A stretch of 32,486 nucleotides of DNA from positions 1-32,486 of the forward strand of contig DAOTWZ010000040.1 of assembly GCA_034435615.1 (NCBI GenBank). Reading direction: 5' to 3'. A program made the position numbers and the translations under genes. This document shows, in pieces, positions 6,942 through 14,170 of the stretch (position 1 is the stretch's first letter; the number at the start of each line of letters is the position of its first letter). The stretch is from H17-190 sp034435615. GTDB lineage: Bacteria; Chloroflexota; Dehalococcoidia; SM23-28-2; HRBIN24. The notes beneath the pieces are model-generated. The model was not told the DNA's origin. It saw only the letters and a list, made by a program, of their open reading frames with translations, and did no database searches.

Positions 6942-7466
6942 ATCGACGTCCTGCACCTGATAGACCGGCTGGAGGAGATGATCGCCGAGGGGCGGCGTCT
7001 CCCCGTGGGCGGCGGCGTGGTGATGCCCCGCCAGCGGCTGCTGGACCTGGTGGACCGCCTGCGGGTGGCCCTCCCCGCCGAGGTCTACCAGGCGGCGGAG
7101 GTGCTGGAGCAGCGGGAAGAGCTGCTGGCCCAGGCCCGCGAGGAGGCGGCCCGTCTCCTCTCCCGCGCCCAGGAGGAGGCGGAGCGACGCCTCAGCGAGT
7201 CGGAGCTGGTGCGGGCCGCCGAAGAGCGGGCCCAGGAGATGGCCAGAGAGGCCCAGGAGCGGGCCAACTCCCTCCTCCGGGAGGCGGAGGCCCAGGCCCG
7301 CCTCCGCCTGGACGAGGCCGAGGCTCTGGCCCGCCAGCAGGTGGAGGAGGCCGACGCCTACGCCCTCCAGGCCCTGGAGCGGCTGGAGGAGCAACTGACG
7401 CACCTCCTGGAGCAGGTGCGGCGCGGCATCCAGGCCCTGGAGATGCGGCAGGGCCGCCCCGGCTAG
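6942..7466 (+). CDS. Coiled-coil, ATP-synthase-b-like protein (possible ATC start)
   Basis: Nearly all of the protein after residue 45 is one long Glu/Arg/Ala-rich heptad pattern (EELLAQAREEAARLLSRAQE and onward), predicted to be a continuous coiled coil resembling F0 subunit b or V-type subunit E stalks. It lacks a membrane segment and is probably cytoplasmic; function is unknown. Proteins of this type follow coaD in Chloroflexota as I remember them and begin with (M)DVLHLIDRLEE. Here the equivalent frame begins ATC GAC GTC CTG at 6942, exactly five bases after AGGAGG (6931-6936). The first in-frame ATG (6978) lies inside that conserved helix with no usable spacing. I annotate from ATC (174 residues); the conservative alternative is 6978 (162 residues). 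The stop shares CTAG with the convergent SRPBCC gene. Confidence 0.7.
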   Translation: MDVLHLIDRLEEMIAEGRRLPVGGGVVMPRQRLLDLVDRLRVALPAEVYQAAEVLEQREELLAQAREEAARLLSRAQEEAERRLSESELVRAAEERAQEMAREAQERANSLLREAEAQARLRLDEAEALARQQVEEADAYALQALERLEEQLTHLLEQVRRGIQALEMRQGRPG

Positions 7467-7921
7467 GGGGCGCTCCCGGGGAAGAGGGCGGCCAGGTGCT
7501 CCAGCGCCGCCTCCAGCCCCTGACGCTGGTAGCCCGGCCAGAGGAGCCAGCCCGCCACCAGCCCCCGCAGCCCGCGGGTGCGGGCGCGGGCCTCCATCAC
7601 CACCACGGTGGCCCCTTCCGCCCTCGCCAAGAGACGGAGGCTCTGAGCCTCCAGCAGGAGCCAGGAGCTGCCCTCCTCCGGGCCGCCCCGACGGGGGACG
7701 AAGACGATGCGCTCAGGCGGCTCCCAGGCCGCCACCTCGAACTCGCCCGTCTGGCCGTCCTCGGCCTCCGCCCGCAACACGGCGCCGACGCCGGCCTCCC
7801 CCACCACCTCCACCCGTCGCCAGGCCCGGTTCCAGCGGGGAGCGCTGGCCAGGTCTGAGACGACCGCCCAGACCGCCTCCCGCGGGGCAGGTATGAGACG
7901 GCGGACCCGGACGGTGGGCAT
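7463..7921 (-). CDS. SRPBCC-superfamily (polyketide cyclase/START-like) protein
   Basis: The 152-residue product opens with a strand-helix pattern (VRVRRLIPAPREAVWAVVSD) followed by LASAPRWNRAWRRVEVVGEA, the usual beginning of SRPBCC ligand-binding proteins. A long C-terminal helix (RQGLEAALEHLAALF) closes the pocket. Members bind hydrophobic ligands; some are cyclases or dehydratases, many have no known substrate, and none can be named here. It lies four bases after the leuS stop on the same strand, so it is probably co-transcribed. AGGAGG directly abuts the ATG, an unusually short spacing, which suggests translation by coupling to leuS. At its 3' end the TAG overlaps the TAG of the opposite-strand gene within one CTAG. 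Confidence 0.75.
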   Translation of the reverse strand: MPTVRVRRLIPAPREAVWAVVSDLASAPRWNRAWRRVEVVGEAGVGAVLRAEAEDGQTGEFEVAAWEPPERIVFVPRRGGPEEGSSWLLLEAQSLRLLARAEGATVVVMEARARTRGLRGLVAGWLLWPGYQRQGLEAALEHLAALFPGSAP

Positions 7922-7925
7922 CCTC

Positions 7926-10367
7926 CTACTTCACCACCACGTTCACCAGGCGGCCGGGGACGTAGATGATGCGCTCGATGGTCCGGTTGTCTATGGAGCC
8001 CTGGACCTTGGGGCTCCTGAGGGCCAGCTCCTTCGCCTCCTCCTCGCCGATGTCGGCCGGCACCTGGAGCTTGTCCCGCACCTTGCCGTTCACCTGGACT
8101 ACCAGGGTTATCTCCTCCGGCCGGGCCAGCTCAGCGTCGTAGGTGGGCCAGGACTGCTGGTGGACGCTGTAGGGGCGGCCTCGCCGCTCCCACAGCTCCT
8201 CGGCGATGTGAGGGGCCAGGGGGGCCAGCATCAGGACGAGGGAGTCCACCGCCTCCTCCCAGGCCCCGGGGTGGACGGGGCCAGCCTGGCGGGCCCGCTG
8301 CAGGGCGTTGGTCATCTCCATGAGGGCGGCGATCATGGTGTTGAAGCGGAAGCTCTCCATATCCTCGGTGGCCCGCTTGATGGTGCGATGCGTGAGGCGG
8401 CGCAGGGGCATGGGGTCGGCGGTCTCGTCCTTCGGCGGTTCGTCCAGGGCCAGCGTCCAGACGCGGTTGAGCCAGCGCCAGACGCCGGATATCCCCTGGA
8501 AGGTGTAGGGGCCACCCTGCTCCCAGGGGCCCAGGAACATCAGGTAGCAGCGGAAGGTGTCCACGCCCCACTGCTCTATCTGCTCGTCCGGGGCCACCAC
8601 GTTACCGCGGGACTTGCTCATGCGCTGGCCGTCCGGCCCCAGGATCTGGCCCTGGTTGAAGAGGCGCAGGAAGGGCTCGTCCCCCTCCACCAGGCCCAGG
8701 TCGCGGCAGACCTTCCAGAAGAAGCGGGCGTAGAGGAGGTGCATGACGGCGTGCTCGGCGCCGCCGGTGTATTGGTCCACGGGGAGCCAGCGCCGCCCCA
8801 GCTCCGGGTCGAAGGGGCCGTCCTGGTAATGGGGGCTCAGGTAGCGCATGAAATACCAGGAGGAGTCCACGAAGGTGTCCATGGTGTCCGTCTCCCGCCT
8901 GGCCGGCCCCTGGCAGCGGGGGCAGGTGGTGTTGACGAAGCCCTCGTGGCGGGCCAGGGGGGACTCCCCGGTGGGCTGGAAGTCGGCGTCCTCCGGCAGG
9001 AGCACCGGTAGCTGCTCCTCCGGCACAGGGACGGTGCCGCACCGTGGGCAGTGCACCATGGGTATGGGCGTCCCCCAGTAGCGCTGACGGGAGATGAGCC
9101 AGTCCCGCAGGCGGTAGCTCACCTTGCGCTGGCCCCAGCCCCTCTCCTCCACATAGCGGCCGATGGCCTCCTTGGCCTCCTCCGAGTCCATCCCGGTGAA
9201 GGGACCGGAGTCCACCAGGACGCCCCGCTCCGTGTAGGCCTGCTCCAGGGGCTGGCCGTCCCAGTCCGGCGGGGCCACAACCACCTTCACTGGCAGCCCG
9301 AACTTCTGGGCGAACTCGAAGTCCCGCTGGTCGTGGGCGGGGACGCCCATGACGGCGCCGGTGCCATACCACATGAGGGCGTAATCGGCGATCCAGATGG
9401 GCACCAGCTCCCCGGAGAGGAGGTTGCGACAGTAAGCGCCGGTGAAGACCCCCGTCTTCTCCTTGACGGTGGAGAGGCGCTGCACCTCCGTCTCCCGTCG
9501 GGCGAACTCCACGTACTCCTCCACCTCGCGGCGGCGCTCCGGCGTCGTTATCTTGGGGACGAGGGGATGCTCCGGGGCCAGCACCATGAAGGTGACGCCG
9601 TAGATGGTGTCCGGGCGGGTGGTGAAGACCCGGATCTCCCGCTCCTCCACGCCCGGTACCTCCAGCCCGAAGGCGATCTCCACCCCCTGCGAGCGGCCGA
9701 TCCAGTTCTTCTGCATCACCACCACCGGCTCCGGCCACTCAATCTTGGAGTGGTCCAGCAGCTCCTCGGCGTAGTCGGTGATGCGGAAGAACCACTGCAC
9801 CAGGTCACGGTGGGTGACGGGGGTGCCGCAGCGCTCGCAGGTGCCATCCGCAAGCACCTGCTCGTTGGCCAGCACCGTCTGGCAGGAGGGGCACCAGTTG
9901 GCGGGGGCCAGGGCGCGGTAGGCCAGTCCCTTCTCGTAGAACTTGAGGAAGAGCCACTGGTTCCACCGGTAGTACTTCGGGTCGCAGGTGATGACCTCCC
10001 GCCGCCAGTCGATCATGGCCCCCATGGCCTTGAGCTGCCCCCGCATCCGCTCTATGTTGCGGTAAGTCCACTCCCGTGGGTGGATGCCGTGGCGGATGGC
10101 GGCGTTCTCCGCCGGCAGGCCGAAGGCGTCAAACCCCATGGGGAAGAGGACGTTGTAGCCGCGCATGCGACGGTAGCGGGCGGCGGCGTCGGAGGGGGCC
10201 ATGGCGTACCAGTGACCGATGTGCAGGTCCCCCGATGTATAGGGGAGCATGGTGAGGAAGTAGAACTTGGGCCGGGAGGACTGGTCCGGCGTGTGGTAGA
10301 TGCCGTCCCTCTCCCAGCGCTCCTGCCACTTGCGCTCTATCTCTCGAGGTCGGTAACGGTCAGCCAT
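7926..10367 (-). CDS. leuS: Leucyl-tRNA synthetase
   Basis: The 813-residue protein is a complete bacterial LeuRS. The class I signature HIGH is at 49-52 (GDLHIGHWYAM) and MSKS at 583-586 (GQRMSKSRGNVV). Zinc-type cysteine pairs occur in CPSC/CERC and again in CPRC/CPRC. The CP1 editing domain shows TTRPDTIYGVTFMVLAPEHP and MGVPAHDQRDFEFA, so post-transfer editing should be intact. The C-terminal extension VVQVNGKVRDKLQVPADI is also present. It charges tRNA-Leu in the cytoplasm. ATG 10367 has GAGGGG nine bases upstream. The 100 bases before it contain a strong hairpin (10399-10416), but no T-box-like leader is recognised. The SRPBCC gene follows with a four-base gap. Confidence 0.97.
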   Translation of the reverse strand: MADRYRPREIERKWQERWERDGIYHTPDQSSRPKFYFLTMLPYTSGDLHIGHWYAMAPSDAAARYRRMRGYNVLFPMGFDAFGLPAENAAIRHGIHPREWTYRNIERMRGQLKAMGAMIDWRREVITCDPKYYRWNQWLFLKFYEKGLAYRALAPANWCPSCQTVLANEQVLADGTCERCGTPVTHRDLVQWFFRITDYAEELLDHSKIEWPEPVVVMQKNWIGRSQGVEIAFGLEVPGVEEREIRVFTTRPDTIYGVTFMVLAPEHPLVPKITTPERRREVEEYVEFARRETEVQRLSTVKEKTGVFTGAYCRNLLSGELVPIWIADYALMWYGTGAVMGVPAHDQRDFEFAQKFGLPVKVVVAPPDWDGQPLEQAYTERGVLVDSGPFTGMDSEEAKEAIGRYVEERGWGQRKVSYRLRDWLISRQRYWGTPIPMVHCPRCGTVPVPEEQLPVLLPEDADFQPTGESPLARHEGFVNTTCPRCQGPARRETDTMDTFVDSSWYFMRYLSPHYQDGPFDPELGRRWLPVDQYTGGAEHAVMHLLYARFFWKVCRDLGLVEGDEPFLRLFNQGQILGPDGQRMSKSRGNVVAPDEQIEQWGVDTFRCYLMFLGPWEQGGPYTFQGISGVWRWLNRVWTLALDEPPKDETADPMPLRRLTHRTIKRATEDMESFRFNTMIAALMEMTNALQRARQAGPVHPGAWEEAVDSLVLMLAPLAPHIAEELWERRGRPYSVHQQSWPTYDAELARPEEITLVVQVNGKVRDKLQVPADIGEEEAKELALRSPKVQGSIDNRTIERIIYVPGRLVNVVVK

Positions 10368-10398
10368 GGCAGTCTGCCCCTCGAGCTAGCTTCTCCCT

Positions 10399-10416
10399 CC
10401 CCGCCCGGTGGCGGGG
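10399..10416. other. GC hairpin in the leuS leader / after mgtC
   Basis: CCCCGCC (10399-10405) pairs with GGCGGGG (10410-10416) around a four-base loop. It lies between the mgtC stop and the leuS start on the minus strand. With no T-tract it could be a weak mgtC terminator or a leader structure of leuS. Confidence 0.35.
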
Positions 10417-10467
10417 GCTGTCGTCTTCGTCTAGTCTATAGTGGCACGGCGCGGCCAGGCTGAAAAG

Positions 10468-10947
10468 TCAATGTCGCCGCGCCTCTTCGCCCTTCGCCGT
10501 CCCCTTGGCGGTGGGGATCTCGCCCCGGCCCAGCAGGCGGCGCAGCGGCTCCTCCATGCGGTGAACCAGGGGCCGGGAGCCCAGGACCAGCAGCACTATG
10601 AAGGTAGCCAGCCAGGCCGCCAGGTAGAGCCCCATGCCCACGGCGGTGCCGATGGCGGCCGCCACCCATATGGTGGCGGCGGTGGTGATCCCCCGCACCG
10701 AGTCCCCCTCCCGGAAGATGACCCCCGCCCCCAGGAAGCCGATGCCGGTGACGATACCGGCGGCCACCCGGTCTGCCCCCAGGAAGTTGGAGATGCTGGT
10801 GAAGAGGGCGGCGCCGCTGGCCACCAGGGCCAGGGTGCGCGTCCCTACCGGATAGTCCCTTAGCTGTCGCTGCGTGCCGATGAGGGCGCCCAGGAGGCCG
10901 GCGAGGGCGAACTTACCGATAAGGACTAGCTGCTCTTCCGGCGGCAT
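10468..10947 (-). CDS. MgtC/SapB-family membrane protein
   Basis: The 159-residue product has about four membrane helices and the MgtC family core: LAGLLGALIGTQRQLRDYPV, GTRTLALVASGAALFT and GIGFLGAGVIFREGDSVRGI. It corresponds to the N-terminal membrane domain only; the C-terminal ACT-like domain of Salmonella MgtC is absent, as in the common short SapB-type members. MgtC proteins help growth at low magnesium and in some species modulate the F1Fo ATPase; they are not proven transporters. ATG 10947 follows a G-rich Shine-Dalgarno (AGGTGGGGG). It lies 67 bases downstream of tRNA-Ala on the same strand. The last 25 residues are basic and cytoplasmic. Confidence 0.88.
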   Translation of the reverse strand: MPPEEQLVLIGKFALAGLLGALIGTQRQLRDYPVGTRTLALVASGAALFTSISNFLGADRVAAGIVTGIGFLGAGVIFREGDSVRGITTAATIWVAAAIGTAVGMGLYLAAWLATFIVLLVLGSRPLVHRMEEPLRRLLGRGEIPTAKGTAKGEEARRH

Positions 10948-10966
10948 GCCCCCACCTGATACCTAC

Positions 10967-10984
10967 AGCCCCCGTGACGGGGCT
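10967..10984. terminator. Hairpin between tRNA-Ala and mgtC
   Basis: AGCCCC (10967-10972) pairs with GGGGCT (10979-10984). On the plus strand it is followed by TTTCT, the orientation of a weak intrinsic terminator for antisense transcription. On the minus strand it lies 30 bases after the tRNA 3' end and could separate tRNA from mgtC, but lacks a T-tract there. Confidence 0.3.
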
Positions 10985-11014
10985 TTCTCTCACGCGCCGG
11001 GGCGAAAACAGATA

Positions 11015-11089
11015 TGGTGGAGCTGAGGGGACTCGAACCCCTGACCTCCTCAATGCCATTGAGGCGCTCTCCCACTGAGCTACAGCCCC
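11015..11089 (-). tRNA. tRNA-Ala, anticodon GGC
   Basis: The minus strand folds into a canonical 75-base cloverleaf. The acceptor stem is GGGGCTG/CAGCTCC with the G3-U70 wobble pair that marks alanine tRNAs. The D arm is GCTC/GAGC. The anticodon stem CCTCA/TGAGG carries loop ATGGCAT with anticodon GGC (reads GCC, and GCU by wobble). The T arm is AGGGG/CCCCT with TTCGAGT, and A73 is followed by an encoded CCA. GCC is a heavily used codon in this genome, so this is a major tRNA. A promoter lies directly upstream. Confidence 0.97.
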
Positions 11090-11100
11090 ACCCGTTGGCA

Positions 11101-11129
11101 ATATTAGCAGAGGGCGTCCAGGCGGGCAA
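11101..11129 (-). promoter_or_regulatory. Promoter of tRNA-Ala
   Basis: Minus strand: TTGCCC (11124-11129), a 17-base spacer, TAATAT (11101-11106). The predicted start is near 11094, leaving a five-base leader before the mature tRNA 5' end at 11089. Confidence 0.5.
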
Positions 11130-11135
11130 GGGCGC

Positions 11136-11165
11136 TTGACCGGAGGGAGCGCCCCCAGGCATCAT
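11136..11165 (+). promoter_or_regulatory. Possible promoter of the CoA-transferase gene
   Basis: TTGACC (11136-11141), 18 bases, CATCAT (11160-11165, four of six). An inverted repeat GGGCGCT (11130-11136) / AGCGCCC (11148-11154) overlaps the -35. Moderate match only. Confidence 0.35.
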
Positions 11166-11247
11166 ATCCACACGATGGGCCGCCGCACCGGTGCCCCTCC
11201 GTCCCCGCCCGCGGAGCGGCCCCATCCCAGAGGAGGTGTGTAGCCCC

Positions 11248-12417
11248 ATGATGGCCCTGGAAGGCATCCGCATCCTGGACATGGCCCACCTGCCCCCCGC
11301 CCGCTATGGCACCATGCTCCTGGCCGACTTCGGCGCCGACGTCATCTGCATCGAGCAGCCGCCAGGGGCTAGTCGCCTGGGGGACGTGGACGGCTCAGAC
11401 CGCGCCCGCGTCTTCAACCCCCTCAACCGCAACAAGCGCTTCATCTGCCTCAACCTGAAGGACGAGGAGGGCCGCCAGGCCTTCTACCGGCTGGTGGAGA
11501 CGGCCGACGTCCTGGTGGAGGGGTTCCGTCCCGGTGTCACCAAGCGGCTGGGCGCCGATTACGAGACGCTCCGCCAGATCAACCCCCGTCTCATCTACAC
11601 CTCCCTCTCCGGCTACGGCCAGGACGGCCCCTACGCCAGCTTGGTAGGCCACGACATCAACTACATCAGCATCGGCGGCGCCCTGGGGATGATCGGCTGG
11701 CCGGGGCAGCCGCCGGCCATTCCCGTCAACATCATCGCCGACTTCGCCGGCGGCGGCCTCCACATGGCCTTCTCCATCCTCCTGGCCCTCCAGGCGCGCC
11801 AGCGGACGGGCCGGGGCCAGTATGTGGACGTGGCCATGACGGACGGCGTCCTCTCCCTCATCTCCTGGCTGGCCAGCTTCTACCTGGGCGAGGGCAACGT
11901 CATCCGCCCGGGGCAGGAGTTCCTGAACGGCGGCACCCCCTTCTACAACGTCTACGAGACGGCCGATGGCCGCTGGATCAGCATCGGCTGCGTGGAGGGC
12001 TGGTTCTGGGAGAACCTCTGCCGCGCCCTGGGGTTCGAGGAGTACATACCGCACCAGTGGAGCAAGGAGCGCTACCCGGAGATCTTCGAGAACTTCCGTC
12101 GCCGCTTTAAGGAGCGGACGCGGGAGGAGTGGTTTCAGTACCTGAGCCAGCACGAGGTCTGCGTGGGCCCCGTCTACAGCCTGGACGAGGTCTTCGAGGA
12201 CCCCCAGGTGCGGCACCGCCGCATGGTCCTGGAGCTGGAGCACCCCCAGATGGGGCGGGTGCGCCACGTGGGCATAGGGCCCAAGCTCTCGGAGACGCCC
12301 GGCTCCGTGCGCTCCGTTGAGGTGCAGCGGGGCCAGCACACCGACCAGCTCCTGAGCGAGCTGGGCTACAGCGCCGAGGAGGTGCGCCGGCTGCGGGAGC
12401 GGGGCGCCGTGGCCTAG
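11248..12417 (+). CDS. Class III CoA transferase (CaiB/BaiF family)
   Basis: The 389-residue protein begins MMALEGIRILDMAHLPPARY, typical of family III CoA transferases. It continues with LLADFGADVICIEQPPGA, NRNKRFICLNLKDEEGR, LVEGFRPGVTKRLGADYETL and TGRGQYVDVAMTDGVLSL. The catalytic aspartate, which forms the acyl-aspartyl anhydride in Frc-type enzymes, should be D165 in ADFAGGGL. Members move CoA between organic acids (formyl/oxalate, carnitine, succinyl/mesaconyl and others) or racemise methylacyl-CoA; the substrate cannot be read here. The start is ATG 11248, with AGGAGGTG nine bases upstream; the in-frame 11191 start has no support. An unknown protein follows after 27 bases. A crotonase occurs 5 kb away, consistent with acyl-CoA metabolism but not the same operon. 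Confidence 0.92.
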   Translation: MMALEGIRILDMAHLPPARYGTMLLADFGADVICIEQPPGASRLGDVDGSDRARVFNPLNRNKRFICLNLKDEEGRQAFYRLVETADVLVEGFRPGVTKRLGADYETLRQINPRLIYTSLSGYGQDGPYASLVGHDINYISIGGALGMIGWPGQPPAIPVNIIADFAGGGLHMAFSILLALQARQRTGRGQYVDVAMTDGVLSLISWLASFYLGEGNVIRPGQEFLNGGTPFYNVYETADGRWISIGCVEGWFWENLCRALGFEEYIPHQWSKERYPEIFENFRRRFKERTREEWFQYLSQHEVCVGPVYSLDEVFEDPQVRHRRMVLELEHPQMGRVRHVGIGPKLSETPGSVRSVEVQRGQHTDQLLSELGYSAEEVRRLRERGAVA

Positions 12418-12444
12418 CCCGGCCCCCCTCCCCACGGGACAACG

Positions 12445-12942
12445 ATGCGCACCCGTGAGTTCCTGGAGGCGGTGCGGGAGCGGCTGCCCGCCCTCCTCCC
12501 TCCGCCCCTCCGGGCCTTCCAGTGGCGCCAGTCCTTCAGCCTCCTCCAGCTCTACTACTGGTACCCGGCCGTCCACTACGAGCTGTGGCTACAGCGTCGC
12601 CAGGAGCGAGTGGAAGTGGGGCTCCACTTCGAAGGGGAGCGAGAGCACAACCTGAGCTGGGCCGCCGCCCTGGCGGACTACATGCCCCTCTTGCAAGCGT
12701 CCCTGGGGCATCCCCTGGACCTGGAGGAGTGGACCGGCTGGTGGACCCGTCTCCACTACACCATACCCTACGGCCCCCTGGGCTCCGCCTTCGCTGAAGA
12801 GTGCGCCGGCCGCCTGGCTGCCCTGGTGGCAGCCGTCCAGCCCGTGCTGGAGGAGGTGCGGCGGCAGCGGGGCATCGGCGAGAGCCGCCTCACCGGGCCA
12901 CCCCGCCTGCGCCGTCGGCGGGCTGGCCGCGGCCCCTCCTGA
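12445..12942 (+). CDS. Protein of unknown function, Trp/Tyr-rich
   Basis: The 165-residue product is soluble and unusually aromatic, with FQWRQSFSLLQLYYWYPAVH, ELWLQRRQERVEVGLHFEGE, LEEWTGWWTRLHYTIPYGPL. A two-strand segment (YELWLQ then VEVGLHFEGE) is followed by helices ending in AALVAAVQPVLEEVRRQ, with a basic Arg-rich tail. I do not recognise the family. The amphipathic strand pair and conserved-looking HFEGEREHN suggest a real globular protein. The ATG at 12445 has no clear Shine-Dalgarno, and with the 27-base gap to the CoA transferase the gene may depend on that operon. GC-rich third positions agree with real coding. Confidence 0.6.
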   Translation: MRTREFLEAVRERLPALLPPPLRAFQWRQSFSLLQLYYWYPAVHYELWLQRRQERVEVGLHFEGEREHNLSWAAALADYMPLLQASLGHPLDLEEWTGWWTRLHYTIPYGPLGSAFAEECAGRLAALVAAVQPVLEEVRRQRGIGESRLTGPPRLRRRRAGRGPS

Positions 12943-12956
12943 AAACCTTTCGCTCC

Positions 12957-12984
12957 TTGACAAAGCTGGCGAAAAACCTATGCT
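12957..12984 (+). promoter_or_regulatory. Promoter of the 42-residue protein gene
   Basis: TTGACA (12957-12962), a 16-base spacer, TATGCT (12979-12984). An inverted repeat TTTCGC (12948-12953) / GCGAAA (12969-12974) brackets the -35 and may be an operator. The predicted start near 12991 gives a 27-base leader with AGGAGG. Confidence 0.6.
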
Positions 12985-13017
12985 GAAATCGCCAGCAGCC
13001 GACAGGAGGTGCCAGCG

Positions 13018-13146
13018 ATGGCCCAAGAGCAAAAGCCCGTCTGGCGGCGCATCCACGACGCCACCTGCCCAGGCTACCGCAACGTGAAGCTCTTCCAGCA
13101 GGTCTGCCCCGTCTGCCGCAGCGACCAGGCCAAGAAGCGGGCCTAG
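13018..13146 (+). CDS. 42-residue basic protein with CPVC motif
   Basis: A short gene begins at ATG 13018 with AGGAGG (13004-13009) eight bases upstream and a good promoter before it. It encodes MAQEQKPVWRRIHDATCPGY followed by RNVKLFQQVCPVCRSDQAKK and a short basic end. Three cysteines (one CP and a CPVC pair) could bind a metal together with the histidine, like half of a zinc ribbon. The protein is small, basic and tryptophan-containing, so nucleic-acid or protein binding is possible, but no family is recognised. It ends ten bases before the convergent ROK gene. The combination of strong promoter, leader, Shine-Dalgarno and non-random composition makes it more credible than a chance ORF. 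Confidence 0.7.
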   Translation: MAQEQKPVWRRIHDATCPGYRNVKLFQQVCPVCRSDQAKKRA

Positions 13147-13156
13147 AGCGGGGGCC

Positions 13157-14131
13157 TCAGGCGCCGTAGCGGGCGCTCAGGGTGGCTATCATGCCCAGGG
13201 CCCCCGCCTCGTCGCCCAGCTCTCCGGTGGCCAGGCGGAGGCCGCGCCTGGGTTGGGCCAGGGCCAGGGCATACATGTTCTCACGGGCGGGGGCCAGGAA
13301 GGCCTCCCCTGCCTGCACCACTCCACCCCCCAGCACCACCAGCTCCGGGTCGAAGATGTTGACGTAGCCAGCCAGGGCGATGCCCAGATAGCGGCCCGCC
13401 TGCGCCAGCAGGGCCAGGCAGTCGGCGTCGCCCCGGGCCGCCGCCTCCGCCACCAGGCGGGCGGTGGGCGCCTCCCCGTCCTCCAGGAGGCGGGCCAGGC
13501 CGGGCGCCTTCCCACGGGCCAGCAGCTCCCTCGCCTGGCGGGCGATGGCGGTGCCGGAGGAGAGGGCCTCCAGGCAGCCCCGCGTCCCGCAGCCGCAGAG
13601 GGGCCCGTCCGCCAGGACCACCACGTGGCCCATCTCCCCGGCAGCGCCGCTCTTGCCGTGGTAGGGGCGTCCATCGATGATGATCCCGCCGCCGATGCCG
13701 GTGCTGATGGTGAGGAAGAGCATGTAGCGGCTGCCCCGGCCAGCGCCGAAGACGTGCTCGCCGATGGCGGCGGCGGTGGCGTCGTTCTCCACCGCCACCG
13801 GCAGGCCCAACCGCTCCGCCATCAGGTCGCGCAGGGGGACGTCCCGCCAGCCGGGGAGCTGGGGGGCGTCGGGGACGATGCCTCTCGCCACGTCCACCGC
13901 CCCCGGCGAGGCGATCCCCACCGCCCGCAGTTGGCCCAGGGAGAGCCCGGCCCCCTCCAGGGCGGCCCTCAGAGAGGCCTCCATGCGGGCCAGGCAGCTC
14001 TCCAGCCCATGCGAGGTCTCGGAGGGCCGGCGGTCCCTGGCCAGCACCTGGCCATCAGCCGTGGCGACGATGGAGAGGAGCTTGGTCCCTCCCAGGTCTA
14101 TAGCGCCGAAGTAGGCGCGGTCGTCAGGCAT
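13157..14131 (-). CDS. ROK-family sugar kinase (glucokinase-like)
   Basis: The 324-residue protein has the ATP-binding motif DLGGTK (12-17), the catalytic END triad region at 115-117 (VENDATAAAIGEH), STGIGGGIIIDGRPYHG, and the ROK zinc signature GHVVVLADGPLCGCGTRGCLE with H169, C179, C181 and C186. There is no N-terminal helix-turn-helix, so it is a kinase and not a NagC-type repressor. Phosphorylation of glucose or a related hexose such as N-acetylmannosamine is expected; the sequence does not settle which. Starting at ATG 14131 gives AGGGG six bases upstream. It follows an unknown gene on the same strand with a 39-base gap and ends opposite the small CPVC gene. Confidence 0.92.
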   Translation of the reverse strand: MPDDRAYFGAIDLGGTKLLSIVATADGQVLARDRRPSETSHGLESCLARMEASLRAALEGAGLSLGQLRAVGIASPGAVDVARGIVPDAPQLPGWRDVPLRDLMAERLGLPVAVENDATAAAIGEHVFGAGRGSRYMLFLTISTGIGGGIIIDGRPYHGKSGAAGEMGHVVVLADGPLCGCGTRGCLEALSSGTAIARQARELLARGKAPGLARLLEDGEAPTARLVAEAAARGDADCLALLAQAGRYLGIALAGYVNIFDPELVVLGGGVVQAGEAFLAPARENMYALALAQPRRGLRLATGELGDEAGALGMIATLSARYGA

Positions 14132-14170
14132 GGCGGCCCCTGCTCTAAGTGTAAAGGATGGGGGAGATGT

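Noticed and set aside
7707..10463. Two long plus-strand frames (434 and 470 codons)
   Set aside because: They lie opposite leuS, whose identity is beyond doubt, and have shadow composition.
10368..10467. Possible T-box leader of leuS
   Set aside because: Only about 70-100 bases, no T-box sequence or specifier loop recognised.
10913..11101. Short frame containing SSVGERLNG/VRGSSPLSST
   Set aside because: This is the well-known artefact of translating a tRNA gene; the DNA is tRNA-Ala.
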